Notes: generated by a model not told the origin, from the sequence alone. Positions 54,001-64,000 are shown, numbered from the stretch's first letter. The stretch: 64,000 nucleotides of DNA from Actinernus sp. WN-2022 (GCA_030867875.1 JAOWCC010000577.1:1876660-1940659), one strand, 5' to 3'. A program made the numbers and translations.

Positions 54001-57000
54001 CGACTTCATTACAAAGGAACAGGTAAGATTTTGAAACATTTTCATATGAACAGTAGGTAAGTAATTACCTTTAAACTTTAAATACTTGTTAAAATATATA
54101 CAATCTTGACACAGGAAATTTGAGATGGTTTGGGTAAATATTCACAAGATGCTAGAGCTCCAAACTTTAGAAATTTCCACATTCCTTATAAATCGAATAC
54201 TTTTGCACCTCATTCAAAATGTCGGCTGAAACTGCGAACTTGCCTATTGCCTCCCCCGGTATCAGGAATAACCCGGTAATTTGACAACAAATGTGAGACC
54301 CGAGGATTGGGTGGAATGTAAAATGAAATGCCTTCCAAAGGGGAAAACATGACCATAAAAAGGTAACAAAATCAGATTCCATGGGTGTACCCGACTGTCA
54401 TTCCCTTTGCAAAATGACATTGCTGTTTTTTATTACAAGAGTTTTCAGGGTTCAAAAAAATTCAGGACTCCGAGAGTTCGATCCAGGATGTGAAAGAAAA
54501 GGAAGAGGAAATTGAAAACACAAACGAAGACAAAGAGATGATTAGAGGTAACCATAGCAACTTATTCGGTTCACAATGAAGATAACCCTAGTGCTAGGGC
54601 CAGCAGTATTGTTGTCGATATACAAAACAGTCTCGAGGGATTACAATACAATGAAGATAACTCTAGTGCTAGGACCAGTAGCATTGTTGTCGATATGTAA
54701 AACAGTCTCGAGGGATTACAATACAATGAAGATAGTCCTAGTTCTAGGACAAATAGTATGGTTTTCGATATGCAAAACAGTCTCGATGGATTACAGTACT
54801 GCAATGAAGTAACCCTTAGTGCTAGGACCAGCAGTATTGTTGTCGATATGCATTTGGTGAAATACGTTTTATTTTGTCTAATCAGATTAATTCTGTGTTA
54901 TTCCTTTTAGAGAAACGAATAGAACCGGAGGAAAAAGAAAACGATGTCAATAATCAACGTAAGTAATTTAATCAAGATGTAAATAATTCTTCGTTTGCAA
55001 CTGACGTCATGGCGGCCATGTTGGATGACAATAACAAAAGATTCGGCAATGATTCTTTTGTTATTGCCATCCAACATGGTCTTTGTTATCTGAATCTCTG
55101 GGGATTGATTGCAAACCAGCAATAGACCATTTTCTCAGGTATGCGCACGCAATATGGCCCTCCAAATCGCTTTTTGAACGATAGCCGCCAATTTTTGAAC
55201 AATAGCCGATAATTTGAATAACAAAGGCTGTCGCATCAGAACGAGTCTAATAAAAGCTAACAAAACTCACGGCCCGCCAAGAAATACTTCATGTAGGCAG
55301 CTTGGATTTAGACTGGTATGTAATCAACTAAAGTCGATTGAGGTATGCTAACCGCCGTGGAAAGCGAGTAGCAGCTGACGTTTCGAGCGTTAGCCCTTCG
55401 TCAGAGCAAAAAAGCTTGGATTTAGTATTGGTTGAAATAATAGGGAGGGTTATAGGAAACCACTACGTGATTCCCACGTGAAGTATTTACCGGCCCGTCA
55501 AGCTTGTTGCGTGCGCATACTTGAGAAAATGGTCTATAGGGGATTTATACAATTTAGGTCAAAGTTTGTCTTTAACAACTTTGATCGCATTAAATGTGCG
55601 TTGTGGGTAAATGTACAAGCCGCCATCTTTACGGCGGATTCCGTTTGGTATAAATTATTCGCTGTTTTGATGCCAGGTGAACGACTGAAATAAGACGACA
55701 AAGAGAAGGCTAATAGTATAAGTATTATTGGGTTTTTGCTTCTTTATCCAATTATTTGCGTTTAGATCGGTGGAATCACTGGCGCAGCAGCGAAATAAGA
55801 GAAATCGCAAACGGCGTTTATTCACCAGGATCCGGTTGTCCAAAGAGTGGATAACGCTATCCACTAGATAACTCCCTATCCAATGGATAGAGTAAGCCGT
55901 GGTTTAAATTTATACATATTTGATAGATATATGTATCCACCCTTTGAACAACAGGGGCCAGGGGGAGAGAATTCCTGGGCAGATTTGTAAAGGTTTCACT
56001 GTAATAATAATAATAATAATAGCATCTTTATTTAAAGAGGGTAATACATAATAGTGTACAACACTAAGAAACCTGTAGCCCTCATTACAATAATGCAATA
56101 CAAGTATATAAAATGCTTAATACTAATATACTAATAACGCTATACATATGAGCTATTTAATAAATATATAAGCTAACTATAACAGATACGATGTAAACAC
56201 CTAAGTCCCCACCCACCCCACCCCCTCCTCCCACACCCCCGCAAAAATGTAAATAAGCTTAGCTCCCTAGGCTCCACCTCCCCACCCAGAGAAATGTATA
56301 TTTAAATGCTTAAGTTCTAATGTAAATTCTAAAATCTGAGATATTGCAAAAAAGCCATGTTTAAAAGAACGACAAAATAAAATATGTTGAGGTCTAAAAT
56401 GATTAAGTGTTCTTGCTTCAGGCCGTGGCCGTATTCAATGAAAAAAAATCGAAAACCACTTCAGTGGAAATTATGGGCTATAGCGAAACCATATTGCAAC
56501 ATTGACATAGTGACCTGTTTTTTTGATTGTAGTGGAATGGTTTGAGCAGGAAATGGAGAAAGATACGGAATCTAAGACAAATCTACGTAAGTTGTGTTTC
56601 TATCTGCAAAGAACGCACGCGATATGCACAAGAACTAAAGAAATGTGAGACCGTGTTGGGGTGGTAACGTTACAATGTGAGACCGTGTTGGGGTGGTAAC
56701 GTTACAATGTGAGACCGTGTTGGGGTGGTAACGTTACAATGTGAGACCGCGTTGGGTTGGTAACGTTACAATGTAAGACCGCGTTGGGGTGGTAACGTTA
56801 CAATGTGAAACCGTGTTGAGTGGTAACGTTACAATGTGAAACCGTATTGGGTGGTAACGTAACAATGTGAGACCGTGTTGGGTGGTAACGTTACAATGTG
56901 AGACCGTGTTGGGTGGTAACGTTACAATGTGAAGCCGTGTTGGGTGGTAACGTTACAATGTGAGACCGTGTTGGGTGGTACCGTTACAATGTGAAACCGT

Positions 57001-60000
57001 GTTGGGGTGGTACCGTTACAATGTGAGACCGTGTTGGGGTGGTACCGTTACAATGTGAGACCGTGTTGGGGTGGTAACGTTACAATGTGAGACCGTGTTG
57101 GGGTGGTACCGTTACAATGTGAGACCGTGTTGGGGTGGTACCGTTACAATGTGAGACTGTGTTGGGTGGTAACGTTACAATGTGAGATCGCGGTGGGTGG
57201 TAACGTTACAATGTGAGACCGTGTTGGGGTGGTACCGTTACAATGTGAGACCGTGTTGGGGTGGTAACGTTACAATGTGAGACCGTGTTGGGGTGGTAAC
57301 GTTACAATGTGAGACCGTGTTGGGTGGTAACGTTACAATGTGAGACCGTGTTGGGTGGTAACGTTACAATGTGAGATCGCGGTGGGTGGTAACGTTACAA
57401 TGTGAGACCGTGTTGGGGTGGTACCGTTACAATGTGAGACCGTGTTGGGGTGGTAACGTTACAATGTGAGACCGTGTTGGGGTGGTAACGTTACAATGTG
57501 AGACCGTGTTGGGGTGGTACCGTTACAATGTGAGACCGTGTTGGGGTGGTACCGTTACAATGTGAGACCGTGTTGGGTGGTAACGTTACAATGTGAGATC
57601 GCGGTGGGTGGTAACGTTACAATGTGAGACCGTGTTGGGGTGGTACCGTTACAATGTGAGACCGTGTTGGGGTGGTAACGTTACAATGTGAGACCGTGTT
57701 GGGGTGGTAACGTTACAATGTGAGACCGTGTTGGGTGGTAACGTTACAATGTGAGACCGTGTTGGGTGGTAACGTTACAATGTGAGATCGCGGTGGGTGG
57801 TAACGTTACAATGTGAGACCGTGTTGGGGTGGTACCGTTACAATGTGAGACCGTGTTGGGGTGGTAACGTTACAATGTGAGACCGTGTTGGGGTGGTAAC
57901 GTTACAATGTGAGACCGTGTTGGGGTGGTACCGTTACAATGTGAGACCGTGTTGGGGTGGTACCGTTACAATGTGAGACCGTGTTGGGTGGTAACGTTAC
58001 AATGTGAGATCGCGGTGGGTGGTAACGTTACAATGTGAGACCGTGTTGGGGTGGTACCGTTACAATGTGAGACCGTGTTGGGGTGGTAACGTTACAATGT
58101 GATCCAGTGTACCAGTAATCATATGAAATGCAGAAGCATTTTCATCCTACAGAATGTTATTAAAAAATCGTGATTTTGTTGGTAGTTTTGTCTTCTGCGT
58201 TGAAGTGTTCTTTGGTACTGTTCTACTGCTTCTGTGGAAATTACTTGACGGTGATATTCACGCCAAAGTTTGGAGAGCGGTACAAAGTCTTAGTCGCATG
58301 GTCACAGCTTGAAACACTTTTCAACAAAGTTTACAACGCATTAAATCAGTCAGCCTCAAATAAAGTTTGGAGTCTATTTAAGTTTCTGAGGAAATGTACT
58401 GACAACCATAAAATTCCACATGATCTTGCTACCCCTGTAAATATTTGGGAATTTCAGTTTGCCGTTCTAAACTATCTCACTGTCACGTGATAAAGAGATC
58501 ACATGATACAAGTAATTACATAAGTCAACAAATCGGTAGATGTCCCATCGAACTTCCACTTCCAGGTAAGTGTCGTTCAATTTATAAATGTTCGAGTGAT
58601 TCTCAATTGCTGTATCAGTTACGTCATCGCCGCCATCTTGCTTTGATTCCTCGTTAGCCTCATTAGTCTTTAGTCTTTATTTGAATTTCTTGGTAATGAT
58701 TGCACGCCAGGAAATTTTCGATTGGAGTTGTAAACTACACTTGATCCGCCGATACTTGTCCCTTCCATTTTCAAGACTGAATTTGTTCTCTTAGAAGTTA
58801 TATTTGTGCCCTTTGCATTTTTTGGGTCGCTGTATGTCAGTTTTCTGTAAAATTCTTCGGCTCAATAATGCCCGCACAGTTAAATAACTCATAGATTTTC
58901 CATGCAGTTGCAGTGTTCACGGCTGAATTGAATCAGGATCTTGCTACTTTATTTAGAAACTGTTGGGTTCTCTGTATTTCCAAGCGTCTCTGTGCGGCCT
59001 GTTCGTTGCAAAACTACGTTGCCTTCTTTCAAACGACACATACCTTCTGAACTGTCAAGCATGCGAAGTTTGATCGGTGTTCATTGTAGACCAGACATTA
59101 AATAATTCAGACTTCAGTCTCGCTGACCAATCACAACATTCGGTTTTTAGGATTAAGATACTCGGGAATTTCGGAAATTCTCGAAGAGTTTCTAATGTTT
59201 AAGAGACGGTCATTAATTACAGGTTTTTGGGGAAAGGGGATGGGTCCCTAATTTTCATGCAGCAAATTAAGTAGCCTGCTTGCAGGCTCTGGTTGATTTG
59301 GGGTTCCTGTGGTGAGAGAGAGGAGTGGGAAGGGGGAGAAAGTAAAAGGAGAGCCTGCGACAAGACCCTATATTTTTGAAATTTCCGTTCGGGAATAGTT
59401 CTCCAATCTGATTGGTTGAATCTGGAAGGGGCGCGCGCACTTCGTTCGAAAATGGCGTGATTATGGTGTAAGCAGTGCGCGCGAGCTAAAATTGAAAACT
59501 TTTCACCCAAATCGCAGTCAATTTTCTGCTGTTTTCTCTCTTTTTCTCAGGTTTTTATTATCAAGCATGCAGTAGAGATACAAGGTGTTCATGCTAGGCT
59601 ACATTTACAACAGAATCTCGGCAAAAACTTTGATTTTAAAAAACTTTGTGAAAAGTGTAACTTGCAATGGGATGTGACGTCATGGGGGCGAATTTTAAAT
59701 ATATAGGGTCTTGTCGCAGGCTCTCCTTTCTCTTTCTCCACCTTCCCCCTCCTTCTCCCACCACAGGAATCCCAGATCAACCAGAGCCTGCAAGCAGGCT
59801 ACAAATGAATGGGCCATAGTAAGCAAGAGTGGGAATTGGGGGAGGGGTCATCAAAAATTAAGTATGGCGTTTTTCATTTGCACTAGTCCCCTCCTCTAAT
59901 TAATGACCAGTTCCTAACCTATGTATATAGCAAATCCAATCTGCATATCCGACCACAGGAAGCCCAAGTGGAAAGGCCAGAAGCATCACGAAGCGCCGAT

Positions 60001-63000
60001 GCGCTTAGCGCTGGGGTTGTGAGGCAAATATGGATCCCCAGTGGCCCACAAAGTGCATTTTTTTGTGGCAGATTTATGTATTAAACGACTTGTTAACCAG
60101 TTGATTTCACTCGTCATTTGCATGTTTCCTTAAAATCAGCCTTCCGACCAGTCAAGACGGATGTGATTCGAAGCGAAAATGAAAAATGTTGTAGTATTTC
60201 AACGGTTTTGGTAAGTTTCTTATGCCTTGATCCTAACAGCTAAATGCGGTCGCACGAGTGTCCCCTCGTCCAGAGTCATCGCAGGCAAGGACGCTTCTCT
60301 CGGGGAGTGGCCCTGGCAGGCCTGGTTACACATCAAGAACATGGGCTTCTCTTGTGGTGGCTCACTGATAGCACCTCAATGGGTATTGACCGCTGCCCAC
60401 TGCATATTGAAGACTCAGCCTTCAGCATATAAGGTGACTCTCGGTGATGTCCATCGTAACAAGAAGGAGGGCACAGAAGAGGTATTTGGCGTGATAAAGA
60501 TCAAAGTCCATCCAAAGTATCAAAAACCTGTGCCCATCAATAATGACGTGGCGCTGCTGAAGTTAAACAAGCCTGCAGTCATTGGTTCGTTCGTGAATAT
60601 GGTGTGTCTTCCAAAGCCGTACGAGATGGTACCAGTAGGGAAGCCTTGCTTTGTTACGGGTAAGACTCCGGCCTTTATAACGAGAAAGACTCCTTTATAA
60701 TTAACGAGTAAGACTCCTTTATAACGGGTAAGACTCCTTTATAACGGTTATGGAGATAGTATTTTTCTTTTTAAATTGTTTTTAATTTTGACTTTATATT
60801 ATCTTCTATGGAAAATTTATCTGACTTTGACTTTGACACCCAGATTCCCCAATATACCAATTTTGCTTATTTTACATTACACGAGTTTCATAATAACTTA
60901 GAAATCGTAAACTGTGCTGAAAATTCTCTATCTGCAATTCATTGTAATTTTCGTAGTCTTCAAGCCAATATCGTTCTAGACAAGCTCAAGGCGTACGGAG
61001 TGATAGCTTAAGTCTTATTTATCAAACAGACGTCAACTTGTTACTATAACTAGGATAGAGTCGGATATGACCTATATAAAGCATGGAGTGCCCCAGGGTA
61101 GCATCCTTGGCCCTCTATTTGTTTATAACTTTTATAAATGACTTGCCTCTGTACGCGAGTTCATCGCAGATTGATCTCTACGCAGATGATACGACCATTA
61201 CATTGTGTTCAGATTGTAAGGCTCAGTTCAAGCGTCGATCTTCTCATGAGCCGAACCTAATACGACGTTTGAATCAACTAAGTTCGACAAATTGTATTAA
61301 GATCGACACAGTCGTAGAGTTCGACAAGGGCAGTCGGGAATTACGACTTTGGAGCGACTCTGATTCAAACGTCGAACGTTTCATGAGCCGTACCCAATGC
61401 ATGCATTATTATAATGTAGTATAAATTATTATAATAGCTTTTTCATTCCCACAATCCCTTTCCACCCCTGAAAGGCATGCGCAGAAGATGTAAAAAAAAC
61501 ATGGCTGCCTGGAGAAGACAAATAGGCCATGAAGACATGTGGAGTTCATGTTTTGCGACCACTAAATACTACTGCATGAATTGTACGTTGCCCATATGCA
61601 ACACGAACTATTGTAGATTGGCGTTTCATTGCTCTCAGAAAACCTCAAGAGCGCAGTGATGAGACACATTTAGCAGCAATCTCCTTCTTTTAACAACATA
61701 ATTTAATGCAGTTTGCATCAACCTTCTTCTTCTTCTATTTCGATCACTTAGTGAATTCCCCAGAAATCTCACTCAGAAATCTTTCACTCAGAAATCTGAA
61801 CTCCAAAACTTCACTATTTAAATCAAAACTGAAAGATTTTTCATATAATATTAAGATTCATTAAATTCTATCCAACTTCTATTCATATTATTTTTCAGAC
61901 TTCTCTGTACTTCTCAAACCCGTAGACTCAGGCCTCCTAATGACATTGTTCTACTTGTTTGTATGTAGTGTTTGAAGCACTGTGTTTGTAACACTTTGAG
62001 TCACTCTTCTGCTATTAATTTCAGCTGAGAAATTATGTAATTTCTGACGCTTGAGTGACGAAGGAACGAATTAATCAGAAATTGTTATTATGATGGCACG
62101 ATAGAGAGGCTGGGTTATCCTCTTGGGATACAGTCTAGCCTGCTTGCAGGCTCTGGTTAATTTGGGGTTCCTGTGGTGGGAGAGAGGAGGGGGAAGGAGG
62201 ATATCTCCTTCCCCCTCCTCTCCCCACCACAGAAACCCCAAATCAACCAGACCCTGCAAGAAGACAGGGAAATATTGATCATTCTACTTGCAGTTAGTCT
62301 TCAAGCCCGGTCGCGTTAAAATTTTGTGATTTGTTCCAAATATTTATGTACTTTTTACTTTTCGTTTCGATTTGATATATCGTTTTAAGGACTGTTTACC
62401 TCGTCCCCGGAGGTCTGTGCCACTGCATTAGTCGGGGAATAGGTTTCCACATATTTTTTGGCCACATCTAAAGAGTGGCTTTTTAGTGGTTTTTCGTATC
62501 TGGCATGGCACAGTTTGAGTTAGAATATGCTGTATCATATTGTACCACACATAGACATCAGTCAGGATCCCAGCATATATTATTCAGCAGTACAACTGAC
62601 TGACACAACCCTAAATAAACTATTTCTATATACGAATGTCTCTTGGTAGTGTAGTCAGAATTTAGAATATTCAAGCAATTTTCTTCATTGGCAAGACTTT
62701 GACTTCAGAACTAGTTCGAGCAAGTTGATATGTTATTGTCTTGTACTCGACACCGCAGATCGGTTCAAATAACCGTAAATTGAAATACTTTGTTTCGTTG
62801 TGCTATGTGATTTGTTCTCATTGTCTAAGTGGTTACAGTAGTCGTACTGTAAGCCACATAATATATATCTTATTCAACTCGTTTGCAGTCGATTCTTACT
62901 GTCTACAATACTTTCTTGAATAGCTGATCATGAAACACTTTTATTTGAGATAGTTCTCATTCCTCTAATATTTTAGGCAAATTTTAGATTTTAATTTAAC

Positions 63001-63324
63001 AACTGCTCAATGCAATGATTTAATAGCAGCTTTTCATCACACTTTTAGTTGTAATATGCTTACCTTTTAACAAGTCGATAACGAGTCGGCATGAGTCGGT
63101 AACCAGTCGGGTTTCCTAACAGGTTGGGGTATGGTACATTATCCAGACGAGTCGGGTATCGTTCTCCAGCAAGGTCGCATGGCGGTGGTTTCCAGTACCG
63201 TGTGTCAGTCACGAGTGGCTCCGAATACTTCTATCATCACAACGGGCATGATATGCGCCGGTGATGCAGGCAAAACCAAGACCAGCGCCTGCTTTGGTGA
63301 CAGCGGTGGGCCATTTGTCTGCAG
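50954..63324 (+). CDS. Secreted ShKT-domain chymotrypsin-like serine protease, seven exons seen, 3' end outside window
   Basis: Exons 50954-51050, 53255-53377, 54449-54547, 54911-54958, 56533-56586, 60240-60659 and 63123-63324 join without frame break (all internal junctions phase 1; last donor phase 2), giving 347 codons so far. Order: signal peptide, dibasic ERK-type short segment, ShKT domain with six Cys, a Glu/Lys-rich linker from three mini-exons, then a trypsin-fold peptidase (S1 family). Visible in the peptidase: activation site SSR|VIAG, His in TAAHC, Asp in NNDVALLKL, Ser in FGDSGGP. The residue six before the catalytic Ser is Ser, as in chymotrypsin. A last exon with the C-terminal strands must lie to the right. 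Likely an extracellular digestive or gland-cell enzyme (inference from family). ShKT domains occur widely in cnidarian proteases and do not by themselves make it a toxin. Confidence 0.9.
51051..53254 (+). other. Protease intron 1
   Basis: 2.2 kb. Contains a hammerhead-like sequence near 52279-52302, a GACC-rich microsatellite at about 52628-52650, and three copies of a 30-bp unit (AGTACTAACGGCACACAGGT) at about 52738-52828. No exon recognised in between. Confidence 0.6.
52279..52302 (+). ncRNA. Degenerate hammerhead-like core
   Basis: CTTACGA, AGGGCTAACGCTC, GAAA, CGTCAGC. It is the same unit as the minus-strand copy at 55381-55404 but the invariant G of CUGANGA is T here, so it is probably inactive. 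Confidence 0.35.
53255..53377 (+). CDS. Protease exon 2: ShKT domain
   Basis: Acceptor GTTCTTTTCAG, donor TGTG|GTAAGA, phase 1 to phase 1. One exon encodes one domain: six Cys with the ShKT spacing, starting EPCEDI and ending MCAWTCGFC. The symmetric phase would allow exon shuffling. Confidence 0.9.
53378..54448 (+). other. Protease intron 2
   Basis: Contains a weak fold-back at about 53703-53871 (CCGGACCTCTGGATG and CATGGAAGAGGTCCG). Otherwise unassigned. Confidence 0.5.
54449..54547 (+). CDS. Protease exon 3: charged linker
   Basis: Acceptor GAGTTTTCAG, donor TTAGAG|GTAACC, phase 1 to 1. 33 codons rich in Glu, Lys and Asp (DVKEKEEEIENTNEDKEM). Supported by splice sites and phase rather than homology. 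Confidence 0.7.
54575..54850 (+). repeat. Tandem repeat, 74-78-bp unit, four copies
   Basis: Copies start near 54576, 54650, 54724 and 54802 with CAATGAAGATAACCCTAGTG and contain TTGTCGATATGCAAAACAGT. It lies in the intron after exon 3. Confidence 0.85.
54911..54958 (+). CDS. Protease exon 4: charged linker
   Basis: Acceptor TTCCTTTTAG, donor CAAC|GTAAGT, phase 1 to 1. 16 codons (KRIEPEEKENDVNNQ). Same character as exon 3. Confidence 0.65.
54959..56532 (+). other. Protease intron 4
   Basis: Contains a small fold-back at about 55010-55090 (CATGTTGGATG, AATAACAAAAGATTC and inverses), a hammerhead-like core at 55381-55404, and on the minus strand a LINE 3' UTR at about 55990-56440 ending in (ATT)n with TAAATAAAGATGC. 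Confidence 0.6.
55381..55404 (-). ncRNA. Putative hammerhead ribozyme core, second type
   Basis: Minus strand CTGACGA, AGGGCTAACGCTC, GAAA, CGTCAGC. The CUGANGA and GAAA boxes are intact and the stem GGGC/GCTC (with a G-U type pair) closes between them. This sequence type is common near Penelope-like element ends. Stems I and III not established. Confidence 0.45.
56533..56586 (+). CDS. Protease exon 5: charged linker
   Basis: Acceptor TTTTGATTGTAG, donor CTAC|GTAAGT, phase 1 to 1. 18 codons (EWFEQEMEKDTESKTNL). It joins exon 6 directly in frame. Confidence 0.65.
56640..58103 (+). repeat. Minisatellite, 31-32-bp unit with higher-order structure
   Basis: About 46 copies of AATGTGAGACCGTGTTGGGG followed by TGGTAACGTTAC. 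GTAACGTTAC is a 10-bp perfect palindrome, alternating with GTACCGTTAC. A marked variant GAGATCGCGG appears at 57184, 57373, 57595, 57784 and 58006, spacing 189, 222, 189, 222, so a block of about 411 bp (13 units) is itself repeated. It lies in the intron between protease exons 5 and 6. Confidence 0.92.
58104..60239 (+). other. Rest of protease intron 5
   Basis: Apart from the MITE at 59272-59801 no gene is recognised. A 106-codon frame at 58170-58490 (ASNKVWSLFKFLRKCTDN) matches nothing I know. A segment at 60140-60210 has good splice sites but wrong phase. Confidence 0.5.
59272..59801. mobile_element. MITE, 530 bp, TAGCCTGC termini
   Basis: Ends TAGCCTGCTTGCAGGCTCTG and its inverse, followed by a G/A-rich arm GGGGTTCCTGTGGTG with inverse and GCGACAAGACCCTATA with inverse. 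Flanks CAAATTAAG and CAAATGAAT are a 9-bp target duplication with two mismatches. The same TAGCCTGC start is seen in the 1732-2120 element. Confidence 0.82.
60240..60659 (+). CDS. Protease exon 6: activation site, catalytic His and Asp
   Basis: Acceptor GATCCTAACAG, donor ACGG|GTAAGA, phase 1 to 1. Encodes KCGR (propeptide Cys), VIAGKDASLGEWPWQAWLH, GGSLIAPQWVLTAAHC with catalytic His, and NNDVALLKLNKPA with catalytic Asp, ending KPCFVTG. Textbook S1 peptidase N-terminal half. Confidence 0.95.
60805..61240 (+). pseudogene. LINE remnant with internal deletion
   Basis: NSLSAIHCNFRSLQANIVLD resembles the LINE endonuclease start (HxNxRSL). After about 61010 the sequence jumps to RT: GVPQGSILGPL (frame shifted), then LYADDTTITLCSD with both catalytic Asp. 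Middle of the element is missing. Confidence 0.75.
62136..62263. mobile_element. Hairpin MITE of the TAGCCTGC family
   Basis: TAGCCTGCTTGCAGGCTCTG, then GGGGTTCCTGTGGTGGGAGA, then a centre GGATATCTCC and the inverse of the arm. It is an almost complete palindrome of about 128 bp and looks like the two ends of the 59272-59801 element joined. Confidence 0.75.
63123..63324 (+). CDS. Protease exon 7: catalytic Ser
   Basis: Acceptor TTTCCTAACAG, donor TGCAG|GTAAGT, phase 1 to 2. Encodes WGMVHYPDESG, ITTGMICAGDAG and SACFGDSGGPFVC with the catalytic Ser. SAC before FGDSG places Ser at the S1 pocket position. The C-terminal exon lies beyond the window. Confidence 0.94.
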
Positions 63325-63439
63325 GTAAGTATGTCGACTAAGATTTAGATGAAGAACGTGCGTGTTTTACTTCATAATAGACCAGGCGTTTTCAAGATCA
63401 ACATTAAAGGGGCACTGTCAACTCCAAAATGATAAACTT

Positions 63440-63830
63440 TCTCATGACAACAATAACTACTCACATCAGCAGAGCATGTTATTATGCTTTCCAGGTACAA
63501 ATAACTACTCACATTAGCAGAGCATGTTATTATGCTTTCCAGGTACAAATAACTACTCACATCAGCAGAGCATGTTATGATGCTTTCCAGGAACAAATAA
63601 CTACTCACATTAGCAGAGCATGTTATGATGCTTTCCAGGTACAAATAACTACTCACATTAGCAGAGCATGTTATTATGCTTTCCAGGTACAAATAACTAC
63701 TCACATCAGCAGAGCATGTTATTATGCTTTCCAGGTACAAATAACTACTCACATTAGCAGAGCATGTTATTATATTATACTTTCCAGGTAAACGAAAAAC
63801 AACAATAACTACTCACATTAGCAGAGCATC
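63440..63830 (+). repeat. 48-bp tandem repeat downstream of exon 7
   Basis: About seven copies of ACAAATAACTACTCACATYA followed by GCAGAGCATGTTATTATGCT and TTCCAGGT. Sixteen codons per unit keep frames open on both strands. Each unit contains a CTTTCCAG|GTA junction that resembles abutting acceptor and donor sites. Confidence 0.9.
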
Positions 63831-63837
63831 CCAGGTT

Positions 63838-64000
63838 GAGAATCTTTCCAAGATCTTGGGAAGATCTTTCAAGGATCTTCCCAAGATCTTGTCAAGATCT
63901 TACTTATTTCTTGCAAGATCTTGTGCAAAGACCCTGCAGGATCCTGTAGGATCTTACAAGATCTTTGCAAAGATCTTAGCAAGATCTTACAGAATCTTTA
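63838..64000 (+). repeat. AAGATCTT-rich array running off the window
   Basis: Repeated CAAGATCTT and palindromic AAGATCTTGCAAGATCTT-type phrases with about 10-15-bp spacing, more than ten AGATCTT or GATCTT cores in 160 bp. The array continues past the end. Confidence 0.8.

Larger units (their letters stand above)
60660..63122 (+). other. Protease intron 6
   Basis: Begins with three or four copies of TAAGACTCCTTTATAACG, which repeats the donor region. Holds a LINE remnant (60805-61240), a degenerate inverted repeat around 61228-61400, a small hairpin MITE (62136-62263) and, at 61477-61659, a Cys-rich frame (KYYCMNCTLPICNTNYC) that faintly recalls a piggyBac C-terminal Cys domain. No exon was found. 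Confidence 0.55.

Noticed and set aside
56640..58103. CRISPR-like repeat array
   Set aside because: Units are contiguous with no unique spacers, and the DNA is clearly eukaryotic with spliced genes; it is a minisatellite.
60140..60210. Extra protease exon (acceptor AAAATCAG, donor TTTTG|GTAAGT)
   Set aside because: Its 71-nt length would shift the frame between exon 5 and exon 6, while direct joining of those exons keeps frame; the alternative acceptor at 60152 has the same problem.
61477..61659. piggyBac-like C-terminal Cys domain
   Set aside because: The Cys pattern is suggestive but too short and isolated; no DDD transposase sequence is nearby.
63372..63791. Frames of about 120 codons in both directions
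   Set aside because: Products of the 48-bp tandem repeat; they fall in an intron of the protease gene.

Overview
The window is animal nuclear DNA, AT-rich and intron-rich, with short exons bounded by GT-AG sites in consistent phase. The mix of an EBF/COE gene, a ShKT-domain serine protease, Penelope-like elements, CR1/L2-like LINEs, Harbinger and many fold-back MITEs best fits a cnidarian, probably an anthozoan (coral or sea anemone). That assignment is inference. Two host genes are supported, both on the + strand and both cut by the window edges.

Region 1 (1-18903) is the 3' two thirds of an EBF/COE (Collier/Olf/EBF) transcription factor gene. Five exons encode part of the IPT/TIG domain, the helix-loop-helix and the C-terminal activation region, 398 residues and a stop. 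The zinc-knuckle DNA-binding exons lie upstream of the window. The introns hold a CRE/CCAAT tandem array, a 1.1-kb composite minisatellite, a 43-bp near-palindromic tandem repeat, MITEs, and a 12.5-kb last intron in which one LINE is nested in another and carries a G-tract MITE. A perfect 66-bp inverted repeat lies about 50 bp after the stop codon.

Region 2 (19.1-50.6 kb) shows no supported host gene. It is a graveyard of LINE 3' ends, Penelope-like fragments with hammerhead-ribozyme-like cores, tRNA-derived SINEs, fold-back MITEs (several with clear target duplications) and minisatellites. The exception is a well preserved Harbinger transposon (37931-41368) with an intact DDE transposase and a convergent two-exon Myb/SANT-like gene.

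Region 3 (50954-63324, continuing off the right edge) is a secreted serine protease gene: signal peptide exon, ShKT exon, three small charged-linker exons and two exons of a chymotrypsin-fold catalytic domain with His, Asp and Ser all present and Ser at the position expected for residue 189 (chymotrypsin-like). All introns are phase 1 until the last donor (phase 2). The gene's introns hold a 1.45-kb minisatellite with higher-order structure, MITEs, a LINE remnant and a 48-bp tandem repeat. The window ends in an AAGATCTT-rich array.
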